DNA of 64,000 nucleotides from Pseudomonas frederiksbergensis (GTDB lineage Bacteria; Pseudomonadota; Gammaproteobacteria; Pseudomonadales; Pseudomonadaceae): NCBI RefSeq assembly GCF_035751725.1, contig NZ_CP142104.1, positions 4,774,001 to 4,838,000 of the forward strand, read 5' to 3'. Shown piece by piece: positions 26,849 to 35,805 of this stretch (position 1 is its first letter; each line of letters starts with the position of its first letter). The notes under the pieces were generated by a model. It saw only the letters and a program-made list of their open reading frames with translations, ran no database searches and was not told where the DNA came from. The position numbers and the translations under genes were made by a program.

Positions 26849-28224
26849 CACGCGACCTCGATGGCGGCCATCAGGCCGGTTTCCATGTGGTCGATCACAT
26901 GGCAGTGGAACATCCACACGCCCGGATTATCCGCCACCAGCGCCACCTGCGCCCGCTCGTTCTTGCCCAGCAAGTAGGTGTCGGTGAAGTACGGCACGAC
27001 TTTGTGCCGGTTCGAGGCGATGACCTTAAAACTCATGCCGTGCAGATGGATCGGGTGCTGGTACTGGGTCATGTTCTTCAATTCGAAAATGTAGCTCTGG
27101 CCTTTTTTCAGCGTGGCGATCGGCCGGTCGGCGCAGGTCTTGTCGGTGATGTCCCAGGCCTTGCCGTTGATCTGCCACAGGCTCGGCGGCTTGCCATTGT
27201 CGACATTGACCGACACCGAGCCGACCCATTCGAAATTGAAGTTGAGTTTCTCGGCATTGGCCAGGTCCGGCTCGGCCACAGGGTTGGGCGGCAGCGCTGG
27301 CGGCCATGGGGTCGGCGCGTCATTGTTAGGCACCGAACGCAGCGTCCCCAGGCGCACCGGGCCGTTGCGCAGTGACAACTCTTCACCGGCCGGCGGCGCC
27401 TTGATCGCCAGGCAAATGCGCATGCCCGGGCCAAGCCAGTATTCCTTGCCCAGCGGGCGCGGTTCGATGGGATTGCCATCCAGCGCATAGATCTGCGCTT
27501 CAACGCCGGGGATGTTGATACGGTAAGTCAGGGTGTTATCGAGGTTGAGCAAGCGCACCCGAGTGATCTGCCCGGCCGGCAGGTCAATCACCGCTTGCGG
27601 CACACCGTTGATGGTCGACAGCCGTCCGGCCGTTCCACCACGCGCCGCCTCACGGGGAATGCTGAACGCGACAAACTCGCCCTGCTCATCGACGTGCCAG
27701 CTCTTGAGGCTCAGGGTCTGTTCGTACTTGAAACCCGTGGGCTCACGTTCTTCGATGATCAGTGGCCCCACCAGCCCACGCCCGAGCTCTTCACTGCTGT
27801 TGACATGGGGGTGATACCAATAGCTGCCGGCGTCCGGCACGCGGAATTTGTAATCGAAATACTCACCCGGCAATACCGGCAGTTGCGAGACGTACGGCAC
27901 CCCGTCCATTTCCAGCGGCAAGCGGATGCCATGCCAGTGAATGGTGGTCGCGACCGGCAGGTGGTTGATGAAGCGTACCCGCAGCCATTCGCCCTGGCGC
28001 ACCCGTAGTTCGGTACCCGGCGCCGAAGGGCCAAACGCCCAGGCTTGGGTCTTGTGCCCGGCCACCAACTCGACATCCAGAGGTGCTGCGATCAATTCGT
28101 AGTCGTGACCGGCCTCGGCGTCGGCCATCTTGCCCAACCAATACCGCGACGCGCCGCCTGCGCCCACACCAACGACAACAAGACCGGCCAGGCCACCGAG
28201 TATTTGGCGACGGGTAAAGGACAT
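26848..28224 (-). CDS. Multicopper oxidase, Tat-exported
   Basis: 458-aa periplasmic laccase-like oxidase, CueO/CopA relative. N-terminal twin-arginine signal FTRRQILGGLAGL and a hydrophobic stretch. The four copper-binding motifs are all present: TTIHWHGIR, WYHPHVNSSE, HPIHLHGMSF and MFHCHVIDHMETG; the last holds the His-Cys-His of the type 1 and trinuclear sites and the axial Met. No methionine-rich CueO insert is seen. In P. aeruginosa the homolog (PA3768 as I recall) lies directly after guaA and before tadA; here guaA is about 9.6 kb away. The ribosome site before ATG 28224 is weak. Confidence 0.92.
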   Translation of the reverse strand: MSFTRRQILGGLAGLVVVGVGAGGASRYWLGKMADAEAGHDYELIAAPLDVELVAGHKTQAWAFGPSAPGTELRVRQGEWLRVRFINHLPVATTIHWHGIRLPLEMDGVPYVSQLPVLPGEYFDYKFRVPDAGSYWYHPHVNSSEELGRGLVGPLIIEEREPTGFKYEQTLSLKSWHVDEQGEFVAFSIPREAARGGTAGRLSTINGVPQAVIDLPAGQITRVRLLNLDNTLTYRINIPGVEAQIYALDGNPIEPRPLGKEYWLGPGMRICLAIKAPPAGEELSLRNGPVRLGTLRSVPNNDAPTPWPPALPPNPVAEPDLANAEKLNFNFEWVGSVSVNVDNGKPPSLWQINGKAWDITDKTCADRPIATLKKGQSYIFELKNMTQYQHPIHLHGMSFKVIASNRHKVVPYFTDTYLLGKNERAQVALVADNPGVWMFHCHVIDHMETGLMAAIEVA

Positions 28225-28379
28225 GAACGCGACTACCTCTGGATCTGCGACGGACCGGTAGGCCCGCAAAAGGCGAATACGATACACCCGCAGATGAGAA
28301 ACGGTAAGGAAACCAAGATGAAAAAAACGTGTGGTGGTTATTTGCCGACAGAAGAATGAATCGAGCGGTCAGCGCGCTT

Positions 28380-28703
28380 ACACCGCGAGGCGTAAAAAAG
28401 GCCAGCGCCGCCGCGACGATGGACAAGACAGGCACATCGCCGAGCAAGTGCCCGCAGTGCGACGCGTCGTCCATCCCAGCGCCCAAAGACTGCACGGCCA
28501 TGATCGCCCCATGCACGACGCTCTACCACACGGTGAACCAGATCAGGCTCATGTGCTTCATTGGATCGCGGGACGCCCTCAGCAGTAACACGCCAAGCGT
28601 CGCGTAGATGCCGACGACCATCATCGGATAATCGATCAAAAGGATGCGCAAGGCGACGAGCTCATGGGGACTTCCCGTTACAGGGTGGCCTCCGCTGCAA
28701 TGG
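28380..28703 (-). pseudogene. DUF6632-like membrane protein, broken by an in-frame stop
   Basis: On the minus strand the frame reads VGIYATLGVLLLRASRDP, then SLIWFTVW, hits TAG at 28525-28523, and continues in the same frame with SVVHGAIMAVQSL, GHLLGDVP and a final hydrophobic helix ending near TPR. The two halves join into one DUF6632-type small membrane protein if the TAG is read as a sense codon (for example TCG, Ser). The N-terminal helix is not recognisable and no natural stop follows in frame, so both ends look decayed too. The family's function is unknown. Confidence 0.65.
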
Positions 28704-28742
28704 GCAGCAGCAAGCATAAGACGCACGTCACCGTTGGTCGCC

Positions 28743-28760
28743 ACTGTCAACTCTGACAGT
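28743..28760. promoter_or_regulatory. Perfect palindrome upstream of the RHS gene, possible operator
   Basis: ACTGTCA, four bases, TGACAGT: a perfect 7-bp inverted repeat 150 bp before the RHS start. The right half contains CTGACA, which could be part of a -35 box. Its size and spacing fit a dimeric regulator. No known consensus is claimed. Confidence 0.4.
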
Positions 28761-28910
28761 GGGCAGTGGAAATACCTACCCCTAGCATCGCTTGCATACC
28801 GGCAGAAGAAGCACCTCTACCAGTGCCGCTTCCCGTCCATTTCTGAAAGCTTTCTTGTGGAAGCGCACTTCAGCAGAACTCCAATCAGTCTGGGCCGCGA
28901 GAAAAACAGC

Positions 28911-31900
28911 ATGAACTTTCCTATCACCAACGCCCCCCTCATCAATGCGCCGGCCAACGCCGTCACTTCACCATTCACCATCAGCGGCACAGCCAGTCCT
29001 TATGCCAAGATCCAGGCCTTTGCCCCAGGGGGGGCGGTGCGCTACGACGATGACGACGTTTACGCCGATGCCGCTGGCAACTGGTCAATCACCGATGTCA
29101 CAAGAACTGACGGGACCTATGCGGTCATCGCTCAACAGTTGTTGAATGGTAAAAGCTCAAGGTGGACGGACGAGGTTCATTACACCGTTCAACCCGCTGC
29201 GGCGGCATTTCCCATCACCAATGCCCCCCTCATCAACGCGCCGACCAATGCCGTCACTTCACCATTCACCATCAGCGGCACAGCCACGCCTCATGCCAAG
29301 ATACAGGTCTATACCCCAGGAGGTGCGGCGCGCTACGACGATGACAATGTTTACGCCGATGCCGCTGGCAATTGGTCAATCGCCGATGTCGCTAGAACCG
29401 ACGGGGCCTATGCGGTTGTCGCTCAACAGTCGTTGAATGGCCAAAGCTCGCCGTGGACGGACGAGGTTTATTACACCGTTCAACCCGCTGCGGCGTCATT
29501 TCCCATCACCAACGCCCCACTCGTAAATGCGCCGGCCCACGCCGTCATTTCACCGTTTACCATCAGCGGCACAGCCACACCTCATGCCAAGATCCAGGTC
29601 TATACCCCAGGGGGGGCGGCGCGCTACGACGATGACAATGTTTACGCCGATGCCGCTGGCAATTGGTCAATCGCCGATGTCGCTAGAACCGACGGGACCT
29701 ATGCGGTCGTCGCTCAACAGTCGTTGAATGGCCAAAGCTCGCCGTGGACAGACGAGGTGCATTACACCGTTCAACCCGCTGCGATGGCATTTCCCATTAC
29801 CAATGCCCCCCTCATCAACGCGCCGGCCAACAACGTAACCTCACCGTTCACCATCAGCGGCACAGCCACCCCTCATGCCAAGATCCGAGCCTTTGCACCA
29901 GGAGGGGCGGTGCGCTACGACGAAGACGACGTTTACGTCGATGCCACGAACAACTGGTCAATCGCCAATGTCGCAAGACCCGACGGGACCTATGCGGTCA
30001 TCGCCCAACAGGTGTTGAAAGGACAAAGCTCGCCGTGGACGGACAACGTCCATTACACCGTTCAACCCGAAACAGCGACGACACTCAAAATCACCTCGCC
30101 ACAATCAGAAGTAGGCACGTCGCGCAAACCGATCATTAGCGGAACATGCGTACCCAGCAATGGATACGACAACTTAAGAAACTTGGAGGTGATAGATGCC
30201 GGAGGAACCCGGATTGCCCGTACGACTTTAATGCCAAATCAGAAAACCTGGGCCATTAATGTCGACTTTCCCCTACCAATAGGAAAACACACTGTATTTG
30301 CACGGGAAGGCACACCAAAGCGCTGGGATTACTCTAGCGATAGCGTTACATTCAACGTTGTGTCCTCGGAGTGGGAATCGTTACCTGCTCTATTTTCCAA
30401 TCGAAATCTGGAAACAGAAGGCGTAAACCCACTCACAGGTCAGTTTTACACTTCACTACCCATTGCCTCTCTTGTTGGGAACGCAGGGCGCGGCCCCGCC
30501 CTGGATTTTGAACTATTTTATTCAGCAGAACGTTTTATCGATTTTGGCAGTTGGGCTTTCAATCTTACGTATTGCCGTGTATCCAAAGAAAAAAATTCCT
30601 GCACAGGAGAGCTCTTCATAGGAAACGAATCCAAAAAAATCGAACTTACCCTAGACATATCATCTACCGATATCAATGTCGCGACTTATACAGCACATCA
30701 AAAAATAACGCCGCTATCTTTCAACGACCTATCTAAAGGCTTGAAGATAGTAAGATCCGACGGGACTACCGAGATACTCACCCCGTTTCGGTCCAACTCT
30801 ACCACCATAGATAATCGAGACTACTTTTACCTAGTACCCCAAAAAATACTAACCAAGCTGGGCTTTGCATTAACACTATCTTGGGAAATGCACAACGTCT
30901 CGACCAACTATTACGCTCCTCGCTTAACCACCGTTGCCGATGAACAACAAACACTTTTCATGATTAACTACATCGCAGACTCAGTAAGCATCGAAGTATT
31001 CGGCGGCAGCGGACGGAACCAAAGCCACGTATTAGAAATTAAAGATAACCAACTGACAGAGATCAGACTATCCACAGACGAAACTCAACCATTCAAAAAG
31101 ACATTCACCTACAGTACTACACCTGGAACTGGAACGCCTGACACGTTCAAACTCATGTCCATAATTGACTCTTGCGGTCTAACCACTGAATTAACGTATG
31201 CCAAAGCCAATAGAGTCACTGTAAAGAAAGATAGCATACCCACAGATATATCCAGCACGACGACCTACCATTACGAATACACCCCTAACCCCCGTACGAC
31301 CGTGCAAACTGTCGCCGAACAAGTAAAAACAAGCATCTTCGAATATGATGAAAATTACGCTCTAAAAAGCATCACAACGAACTTCAACAGCAACTCTGAA
31401 AACACGATACTTACCTTATTTAAAAACACCGAAGAAGCACTGGAAACATCGATATATCACATGAGCGCAACAGGCTTAAGCCCCGAAATAAAATCAACCC
31501 TGACATTTGATAAGAACGGCAATTTATCCAGCAGAACCGAGAACAACATCACAACTGACTATACGTATTACCGAGGAGACCCTAAGGTCGACACCTCTAG
31601 AAGGCCCGCAGGTAAATATGAGGTTGGCTTCGATCCTCCCGCAGACTCGGGCTGGACAGAAAAGGTTTTCGGCTGGGTCGGTCACAAAATAAACTGGGCG
31701 ATAGATAATTTGACACTATACGGCCTGGTCCAACAAGCAGTGGGCGAGTTTGGTTTCACTTGGTCCAGACTTTATGAAATTGAAGACATACTCTCCCCTC
31801 AGAAAGATGATATACAGCAAAAATATAAGCTACCTGTTCCCATTGGCACAGATGGAGACCCTAACTACTTCAACTCCTACTTGGAATCTGAGAGAAGCTA

Positions 31901-34900
31901 TCAAATTATCAATGGGGCGCGAGTAGATTTACAATGGACATTTTACGCATATCGCTCTTACGCTGTTAAAACTAATGAAATCACAGACCGAGCCCTCCTG
32001 CCGTACCAAAAACTGACTATCCTAAGACCCATCACCCAAGATTTTATTAGTCTTTCTCAGTATCAAGAAGCTTCTATGTTTTTGGAAACGGCACTTTATG
32101 GCGAAGATCCTAGCGACAATGCTGGCTTTGGAAAACTAGTCTCCGCCTCTAAACATGCGCTGAACGCAGGAGGGCAAATCATCCCTTCCACCGAACAGCG
32201 AACCATGTTCAGTTACAGCCTTTATAATGATCAACTGACTACCTATCAAGAAACAACTAGTGGTGAAATCACTCAGACAACACAAAGCATCACCTCGACG
32301 ACGACAGGGAAATTGCTCAATGCCATTGATGTTTTAGGTAACAAAACCGAATATCACTATGATTCACTCAACCGTCTGACCGCTCAGATTGACTTCGCCC
32401 AAGACGCTCAACTACGCCGAGAAACTCGTTATATCCATGAGTTTAACGGGGCCGGTCATACTGTCCAGACCATCTATCCTGATAATGAGCAGGTCCGAGA
32501 GGCTTATGACGCACTGGACCGGTTGATTTACACAGAAACCTGGCATGCTCCGACCTCAACATGGAAACGGCTCACTGATATTGGCTACAACCTCCAAGAT
32601 CAAGAAACCTCCATCAGGGAATATGATTATGCTCCCGACGGAGCGCTGCTGATCGACCGACTGGTGAAGTTGACCTATGACGATTGGGGTAACCCACTAT
32701 CCAGAGAAACCGTGGGCGCCGGCATACAATATGCGCAGATATCACTCAAGGACCAAACCCTAACGCAGTGGCGAAAATACCCGGATGGTAGCTCAAGCGG
32801 CATTGTCACCAGCTCATACAATACATTTGGAAAAGTTGGAAAAATCAGCTTTAAAACTCCTCAAGGATCTGAATATAAGTCATGCACATACACCTACGAC
32901 GCCTTTGGGTATATCAGCGAGGAAATACCTTCCGATAATCCGACCATAAAATACGGTTACGATGCGCGTGGCAGAATGACCAGCAGAACCTGCAATGACA
33001 TGATAATTAGAAGCGGCTATACGCCGACCATCATCTCCTCCGTTGCCACAGACATATCCGTTACGACGCCTTCGGACGGTGCTATTTACAAGCTTGGAAA
33101 ACGCCAGATAGATGGGCTTGAGCGAGTCACAGACATCTACACCGGAGGCCGTAGCTTAAGTGTTTTCTATAACGGCAGTTCGCCGATAGGTTATACAAGC
33201 TCACAACCACCACTGAGCAGCTCCTTTATTATAACCTCGAGCTACGACGCCACTACTGGGACACTCACCGAGTTCAACACACCGAGCAATAACGTACATG
33301 CCGCTTTCAGAGAGCCTAAAACTGCGACTTACACCCACTCCTTAAGGGGAGCAATACTTTCCGAGGCAGATATTTATGGCAATCTTACAGAGCATTATTA
33401 CGACAATTTTGGAAGACTTAGCCAATCCACGAGTAGCAAAGTTGAAAGAAAGCTCATCTATGACAGTGCGCAGCGACTCAAAGAGGAGTATGTGACCGAT
33501 AATAGTCAAAACACGACAATGCAGACCACTTATACTTACGACGATCAAGATCGCGAAACACAACGCATTTTCAAAGTAAATGATTCCACGCTTTTGATCT
33601 CACAAACTTACGACAAGGAAGGCCGCCTCGACAAAACCAGCGTCATTCTTAACAATAATTTGTTGCGCCAGGAAGTGTTCACATATGACCTAAACAAACG
33701 GCTATACAGTTATGTTTGCACTGGACCAGTAAGACCTACAGACGCTCATAACAATCTGCTGACCGCTCAAGACTTTCACTATAATGCTCTGGGCGGAATC
33801 ACCGAATATACAAGCTACTCAGATACAGGCAACGTGAAGTACACATATGAATACAGCACTGCTGACGGCACACAACTAAGAACCATCAACACACCGAACT
33901 CTACAACCAATCTGGACTACGACTCACTAGGACAGCAAATCAAAGACCAGCAAGGAGCAACTTGCAACTATGACGCCGCAGGCAATTTAATAAATCGCGT
34001 GCAACCTCAACAACAGTACACCTACCTTTACGACTCCCTGGGCCGTCAAAGCGCTTGTGAAGGTTCCGACTATTATGAACGCTACTTTTATAATGGACAG
34101 TACCAATATGCTAGACAAGGACAATTCCATGACAATAATGTTTTATACTCAAGGACTTCAATACTTCTAAATCGCAGTGCTGCCTGCCGACTTATGGAGC
34201 AGGAACTGAAGCCTGACGGAGGAACAAGCGAATTCTCCAGTAGTTTCGAAATTCTAGATGCACGGGGTAATTTGTTGGCCAGCTACGATCCACTAAACCA
34301 GTCATTTACCCACTTCGCCTATACTCCGTTCGGCTATCGCCATGACAATTGGAAAAACAGAAGCTGGCTCGGCTTTAATGGCGAGCCATTGGACCGCACT
34401 TCTGGCCTCTATCATCTGGGCAACGGGGCACGCAGCTATAGTACGATAAGCCATTGTTTCCTAACCCACGATGAATCCAGTCCGTTCGAGGAAGGTGGCA
34501 TCAATGGCTATGTCTATTGCGGTAACGACCCAATTAACTTCAGCGACCCTACAGGTCAGGCCGAAGTAGCGCGCAAATATCTGATCATGCCGCATCAACC
34601 TCTTATTTATAATCAGGTCGCGCAAGCTATCCTCATGGGCGGCATCGGTGTGGCGCTGGCCCCGTTTACTGGAGGCGGTTCCATGGGTGTAGCGGCAGCA
34701 ATGACGGGACTGGCAGCTGTCTCAGCAGGGTTCGGAATCGCCGCGGCAGCGACTTCTGATAGCAACCCGGAACTCTCGACCGTTTTCGATGCACTGTCGA
34801 TCGGTACAGGCCTTATCACTCCCGGAAAGTTTGCCGGGGCTGCGAGGGGCGCCATCTATAAGGGCATGCCGAAGGTCATGGCTCGAAGCAGCACGCGTGG

Positions 34901-35432
34901 AATAGTTACAATGGGCGGCACCATGCGGGAGCTGGAGCAGATAGGCAATGAAATACACACATTTGTCGATCGCTATAAAGGTCTGGATCGCCTGAATATC
35001 GCGGCACACGGCCTCGACCTCAATAAAGGAGAAAGACTTCTCGACGTGCCGTCCTGCATTGTATTCAACAACGCGAAGCTATTCGCTGATGATCTGCTAA
35101 AACTCCTACGAAGCAAGAATATTGACCCTTCTAAGTACGCTAATGTCCGTCTGTTGGTATGTTTTTCTGCCAACGGCGGTGTCGATTCATTTGCTGCTAA
35201 CTTTCAACGATTAATAAAACGTAACATCAAGGCCTTTGAGGGGCCTGTTTCTATGAATCATTCATCGACGTCTATGACGGAAAAAATGTTCAAAAAATTT
35301 CCGGCGGATCAAATACGGGAACTCTACGCTAAAGAAATCACTCATAAAGTTTATAAAACCAATCCGTACTCTCCTAATACATTGGAACATTCAAATTTCC
35401 GTTATAAACCTCATTATTTCCCGAAAAAATAG
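28911..35432 (+). CDS. RHS/YD-repeat polymorphic toxin-like protein with Ig-like N-terminal repeats
   Basis: 2173 aa from ATG 28911. This start is chosen because the repeat architecture begins right after it; the frame is open to 28644 but the extra 89 residues look non-coding. Layout: four tandem 97-residue repeats (residues 3-390), a diverged fifth repeat (about 391-485), an RHS entry motif PLTGQFYTSLPIASLVGNAG (about 507), many YD repeats (YDSLNRLT, YDALDRLIYTETW, YDARGRMTSR), the RHS core end LGFNGEPLDRTSGLYHLGNG (about 1820) and DPTGQ (about 1878). Then comes a variable C-terminus of about 290 aa: a Gly/Ala-rich hydrophobic stretch, then a soluble domain with His2033 (NIAAHG) and Cys2084 (RLLVCFSANGG). 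No Sec signal, PAAR or VgrG domain. The YD cage normally encloses the C-terminal toxin. Most of the gene is visibly AT-richer than its neighbours, suggesting transfer. It is not a standard TcC protein. Confidence 0.88.
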   Translation: MNFPITNAPLINAPANAVTSPFTISGTASPYAKIQAFAPGGAVRYDDDDVYADAAGNWSITDVTRTDGTYAVIAQQLLNGKSSRWTDEVHYTVQPAAAAFPITNAPLINAPTNAVTSPFTISGTATPHAKIQVYTPGGAARYDDDNVYADAAGNWSIADVARTDGAYAVVAQQSLNGQSSPWTDEVYYTVQPAAASFPITNAPLVNAPAHAVISPFTISGTATPHAKIQVYTPGGAARYDDDNVYADAAGNWSIADVARTDGTYAVVAQQSLNGQSSPWTDEVHYTVQPAAMAFPITNAPLINAPANNVTSPFTISGTATPHAKIRAFAPGGAVRYDEDDVYVDATNNWSIANVARPDGTYAVIAQQVLKGQSSPWTDNVHYTVQPETATTLKITSPQSEVGTSRKPIISGTCVPSNGYDNLRNLEVIDAGGTRIARTTLMPNQKTWAINVDFPLPIGKHTVFAREGTPKRWDYSSDSVTFNVVSSEWESLPALFSNRNLETEGVNPLTGQFYTSLPIASLVGNAGRGPALDFELFYSAERFIDFGSWAFNLTYCRVSKEKNSCTGELFIGNESKKIELTLDISSTDINVATYTAHQKITPLSFNDLSKGLKIVRSDGTTEILTPFRSNSTTIDNRDYFYLVPQKILTKLGFALTLSWEMHNVSTNYYAPRLTTVADEQQTLFMINYIADSVSIEVFGGSGRNQSHVLEIKDNQLTEIRLSTDETQPFKKTFTYSTTPGTGTPDTFKLMSIIDSCGLTTELTYAKANRVTVKKDSIPTDISSTTTYHYEYTPNPRTTVQTVAEQVKTSIFEYDENYALKSITTNFNSNSENTILTLFKNTEEALETSIYHMSATGLSPEIKSTLTFDKNGNLSSRTENNITTDYTYYRGDPKVDTSRRPAGKYEVGFDPPADSGWTEKVFGWVGHKINWAIDNLTLYGLVQQAVGEFGFTWSRLYEIEDILSPQKDDIQQKYKLPVPIGTDGDPNYFNSYLESERSYQIINGARVDLQWTFYAYRSYAVKTNEITDRALLPYQKLTILRPITQDFISLSQYQEASMFLETALYGEDPSDNAGFGKLVSASKHALNAGGQIIPSTEQRTMFSYSLYNDQLTTYQETTSGEITQTTQSITSTTTGKLLNAIDVLGNKTEYHYDSLNRLTAQIDFAQDAQLRRETRYIHEFNGAGHTVQTIYPDNEQVREAYDALDRLIYTETWHAPTSTWKRLTDIGYNLQDQETSIREYDYAPDGALLIDRLVKLTYDDWGNPLSRETVGAGIQYAQISLKDQTLTQWRKYPDGSSSGIVTSSYNTFGKVGKISFKTPQGSEYKSCTYTYDAFGYISEEIPSDNPTIKYGYDARGRMTSRTCNDMIIRSGYTPTIISSVATDISVTTPSDGAIYKLGKRQIDGLERVTDIYTGGRSLSVFYNGSSPIGYTSSQPPLSSSFIITSSYDATTGTLTEFNTPSNNVHAAFREPKTATYTHSLRGAILSEADIYGNLTEHYYDNFGRLSQSTSSKVERKLIYDSAQRLKEEYVTDNSQNTTMQTTYTYDDQDRETQRIFKVNDSTLLISQTYDKEGRLDKTSVILNNNLLRQEVFTYDLNKRLYSYVCTGPVRPTDAHNNLLTAQDFHYNALGGITEYTSYSDTGNVKYTYEYSTADGTQLRTINTPNSTTNLDYDSLGQQIKDQQGATCNYDAAGNLINRVQPQQQYTYLYDSLGRQSACEGSDYYERYFYNGQYQYARQGQFHDNNVLYSRTSILLNRSAACRLMEQELKPDGGTSEFSSSFEILDARGNLLASYDPLNQSFTHFAYTPFGYRHDNWKNRSWLGFNGEPLDRTSGLYHLGNGARSYSTISHCFLTHDESSPFEEGGINGYVYCGNDPINFSDPTGQAEVARKYLIMPHQPLIYNQVAQAILMGGIGVALAPFTGGGSMGVAAAMTGLAAVSAGFGIAAAATSDSNPELSTVFDALSIGTGLITPGKFAGAARGAIYKGMPKVMARSSTRGIVTMGGTMRELEQIGNEIHTFVDRYKGLDRLNIAAHGLDLNKGERLLDVPSCIVFNNAKLFADDLLKLLRSKNIDPSKYANVRLLVCFSANGGVDSFAANFQRLIKRNIKAFEGPVSMNHSSTSMTEKMFKKFPADQIRELYAKEITHKVYKTNPYSPNTLEHSNFRYKPHYFPKK
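28917..30080 (+). repeat. Four tandem 291-bp repeats inside the RHS gene
   Basis: Units start at 28917, 29208, 29499 and 29790, each exactly 291 bp (97 codons), beginning FPITNAPL-NAP and ending YTVQP. Units 2 and 3 are nearly identical at DNA level. Each unit looks like a bacterial Ig-like/adhesin-type beta-sandwich (TISGTATPHAKIQVYTPGG, then ADAAGNWSI and WTDEV-YTVQP). Confidence 0.92.
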
Positions 35433-35444
35433 AAGCGACAACAC

Positions 35445-35476
35445 AGCCTGAAGGCCGAATAATCGACCTTCAGGCT
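35445..35476 (+). terminator. Hairpin after the RHS gene, probable terminator
   Basis: Perfect 10-bp stem AGCCTGAAGG / CCTTCAGGCT with a 12-base loop, 13 bp after the RHS stop. A T-tract is almost absent, so termination efficiency is uncertain. Confidence 0.5.
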
Positions 35477-35673
35477 TAGCGCCGCATCAAAGGGAAGACG
35501 CTTGGATGAGCCAACATCAGCTTGCGCATATTCTGCCGAGACACACCTATGATCTCAGCAACGTCGGTCAGCCCAACCAAATCAGGCGCGACTTCGATCA
35601 ATTTGGCCGACGGGACAGCGCGATGGACGTCGGCCTGGGTGCTAAGCACCGCGCTGAGCGAAACTGAGCGCCG
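35476..35673 (-). pseudogene. Fragment of a small HTH DNA-binding protein
   Basis: The minus-strand frame contains DVHRAVPSAKLIEVAPDLVG, LTDVAEIIGVSRQNMRKLML and AHPSVFP. This is the centre of a Pseudomonas HTH protein family of about 130-140 aa (GLTDVAE-VGVSRQNMRKLM is its helix-turn-helix). Both the N-terminal half and the tail after HPSVFP are lost: the frame ends LMRR at the terminator hairpin of the RHS gene. Upstream it runs into an 8-bp tandem repeat. Family recognition is from memory. Confidence 0.65.
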
Positions 35674-35676
35674 AGC

Positions 35677-35714
35677 CATAGCGGCATAGCGGCATAGCGG
35701 CATAGCGGCATAGC
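35677..35714. repeat. 8-bp tandem repeat (CATAGCGG, 4.75 copies)
   Basis: Four perfect copies of CATAGCGG plus six bases of a fifth, head to tail, at the 5' side of the broken HTH gene. The unit is not a multiple of three, so slippage would change the frame. Confidence 0.95.
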
Positions 35715-35805
35715 TAAACGATTGACGCGCCAACTACCTGAAATACGCCGTAGGACCGCCCCGTACTATCCGACTTGACCTTGTCATGTACAAACTTTTT
35801 ACAAG

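Noticed and set aside
28644..28910. Longer start for the RHS protein
   Set aside because: The 89 extra residues overlap the DUF6632 remnant on the other strand and the promoter-like palindrome, and show no domain or signal peptide.
28917..30080. CRISPR array
   Set aside because: The repeats are 291 bp, translated and contiguous without spacers.
29162..30139. Small plus-strand frames repeated in the RHS N-terminal region
   Set aside because: They are out-of-frame readings of the 291-bp repeats.
28911..35432. RHS gene as an insecticidal TcC subunit
   Set aside because: It lacks the TcC N-terminal sequence, is more than twice as long, and no TcA or TcB genes are nearby.
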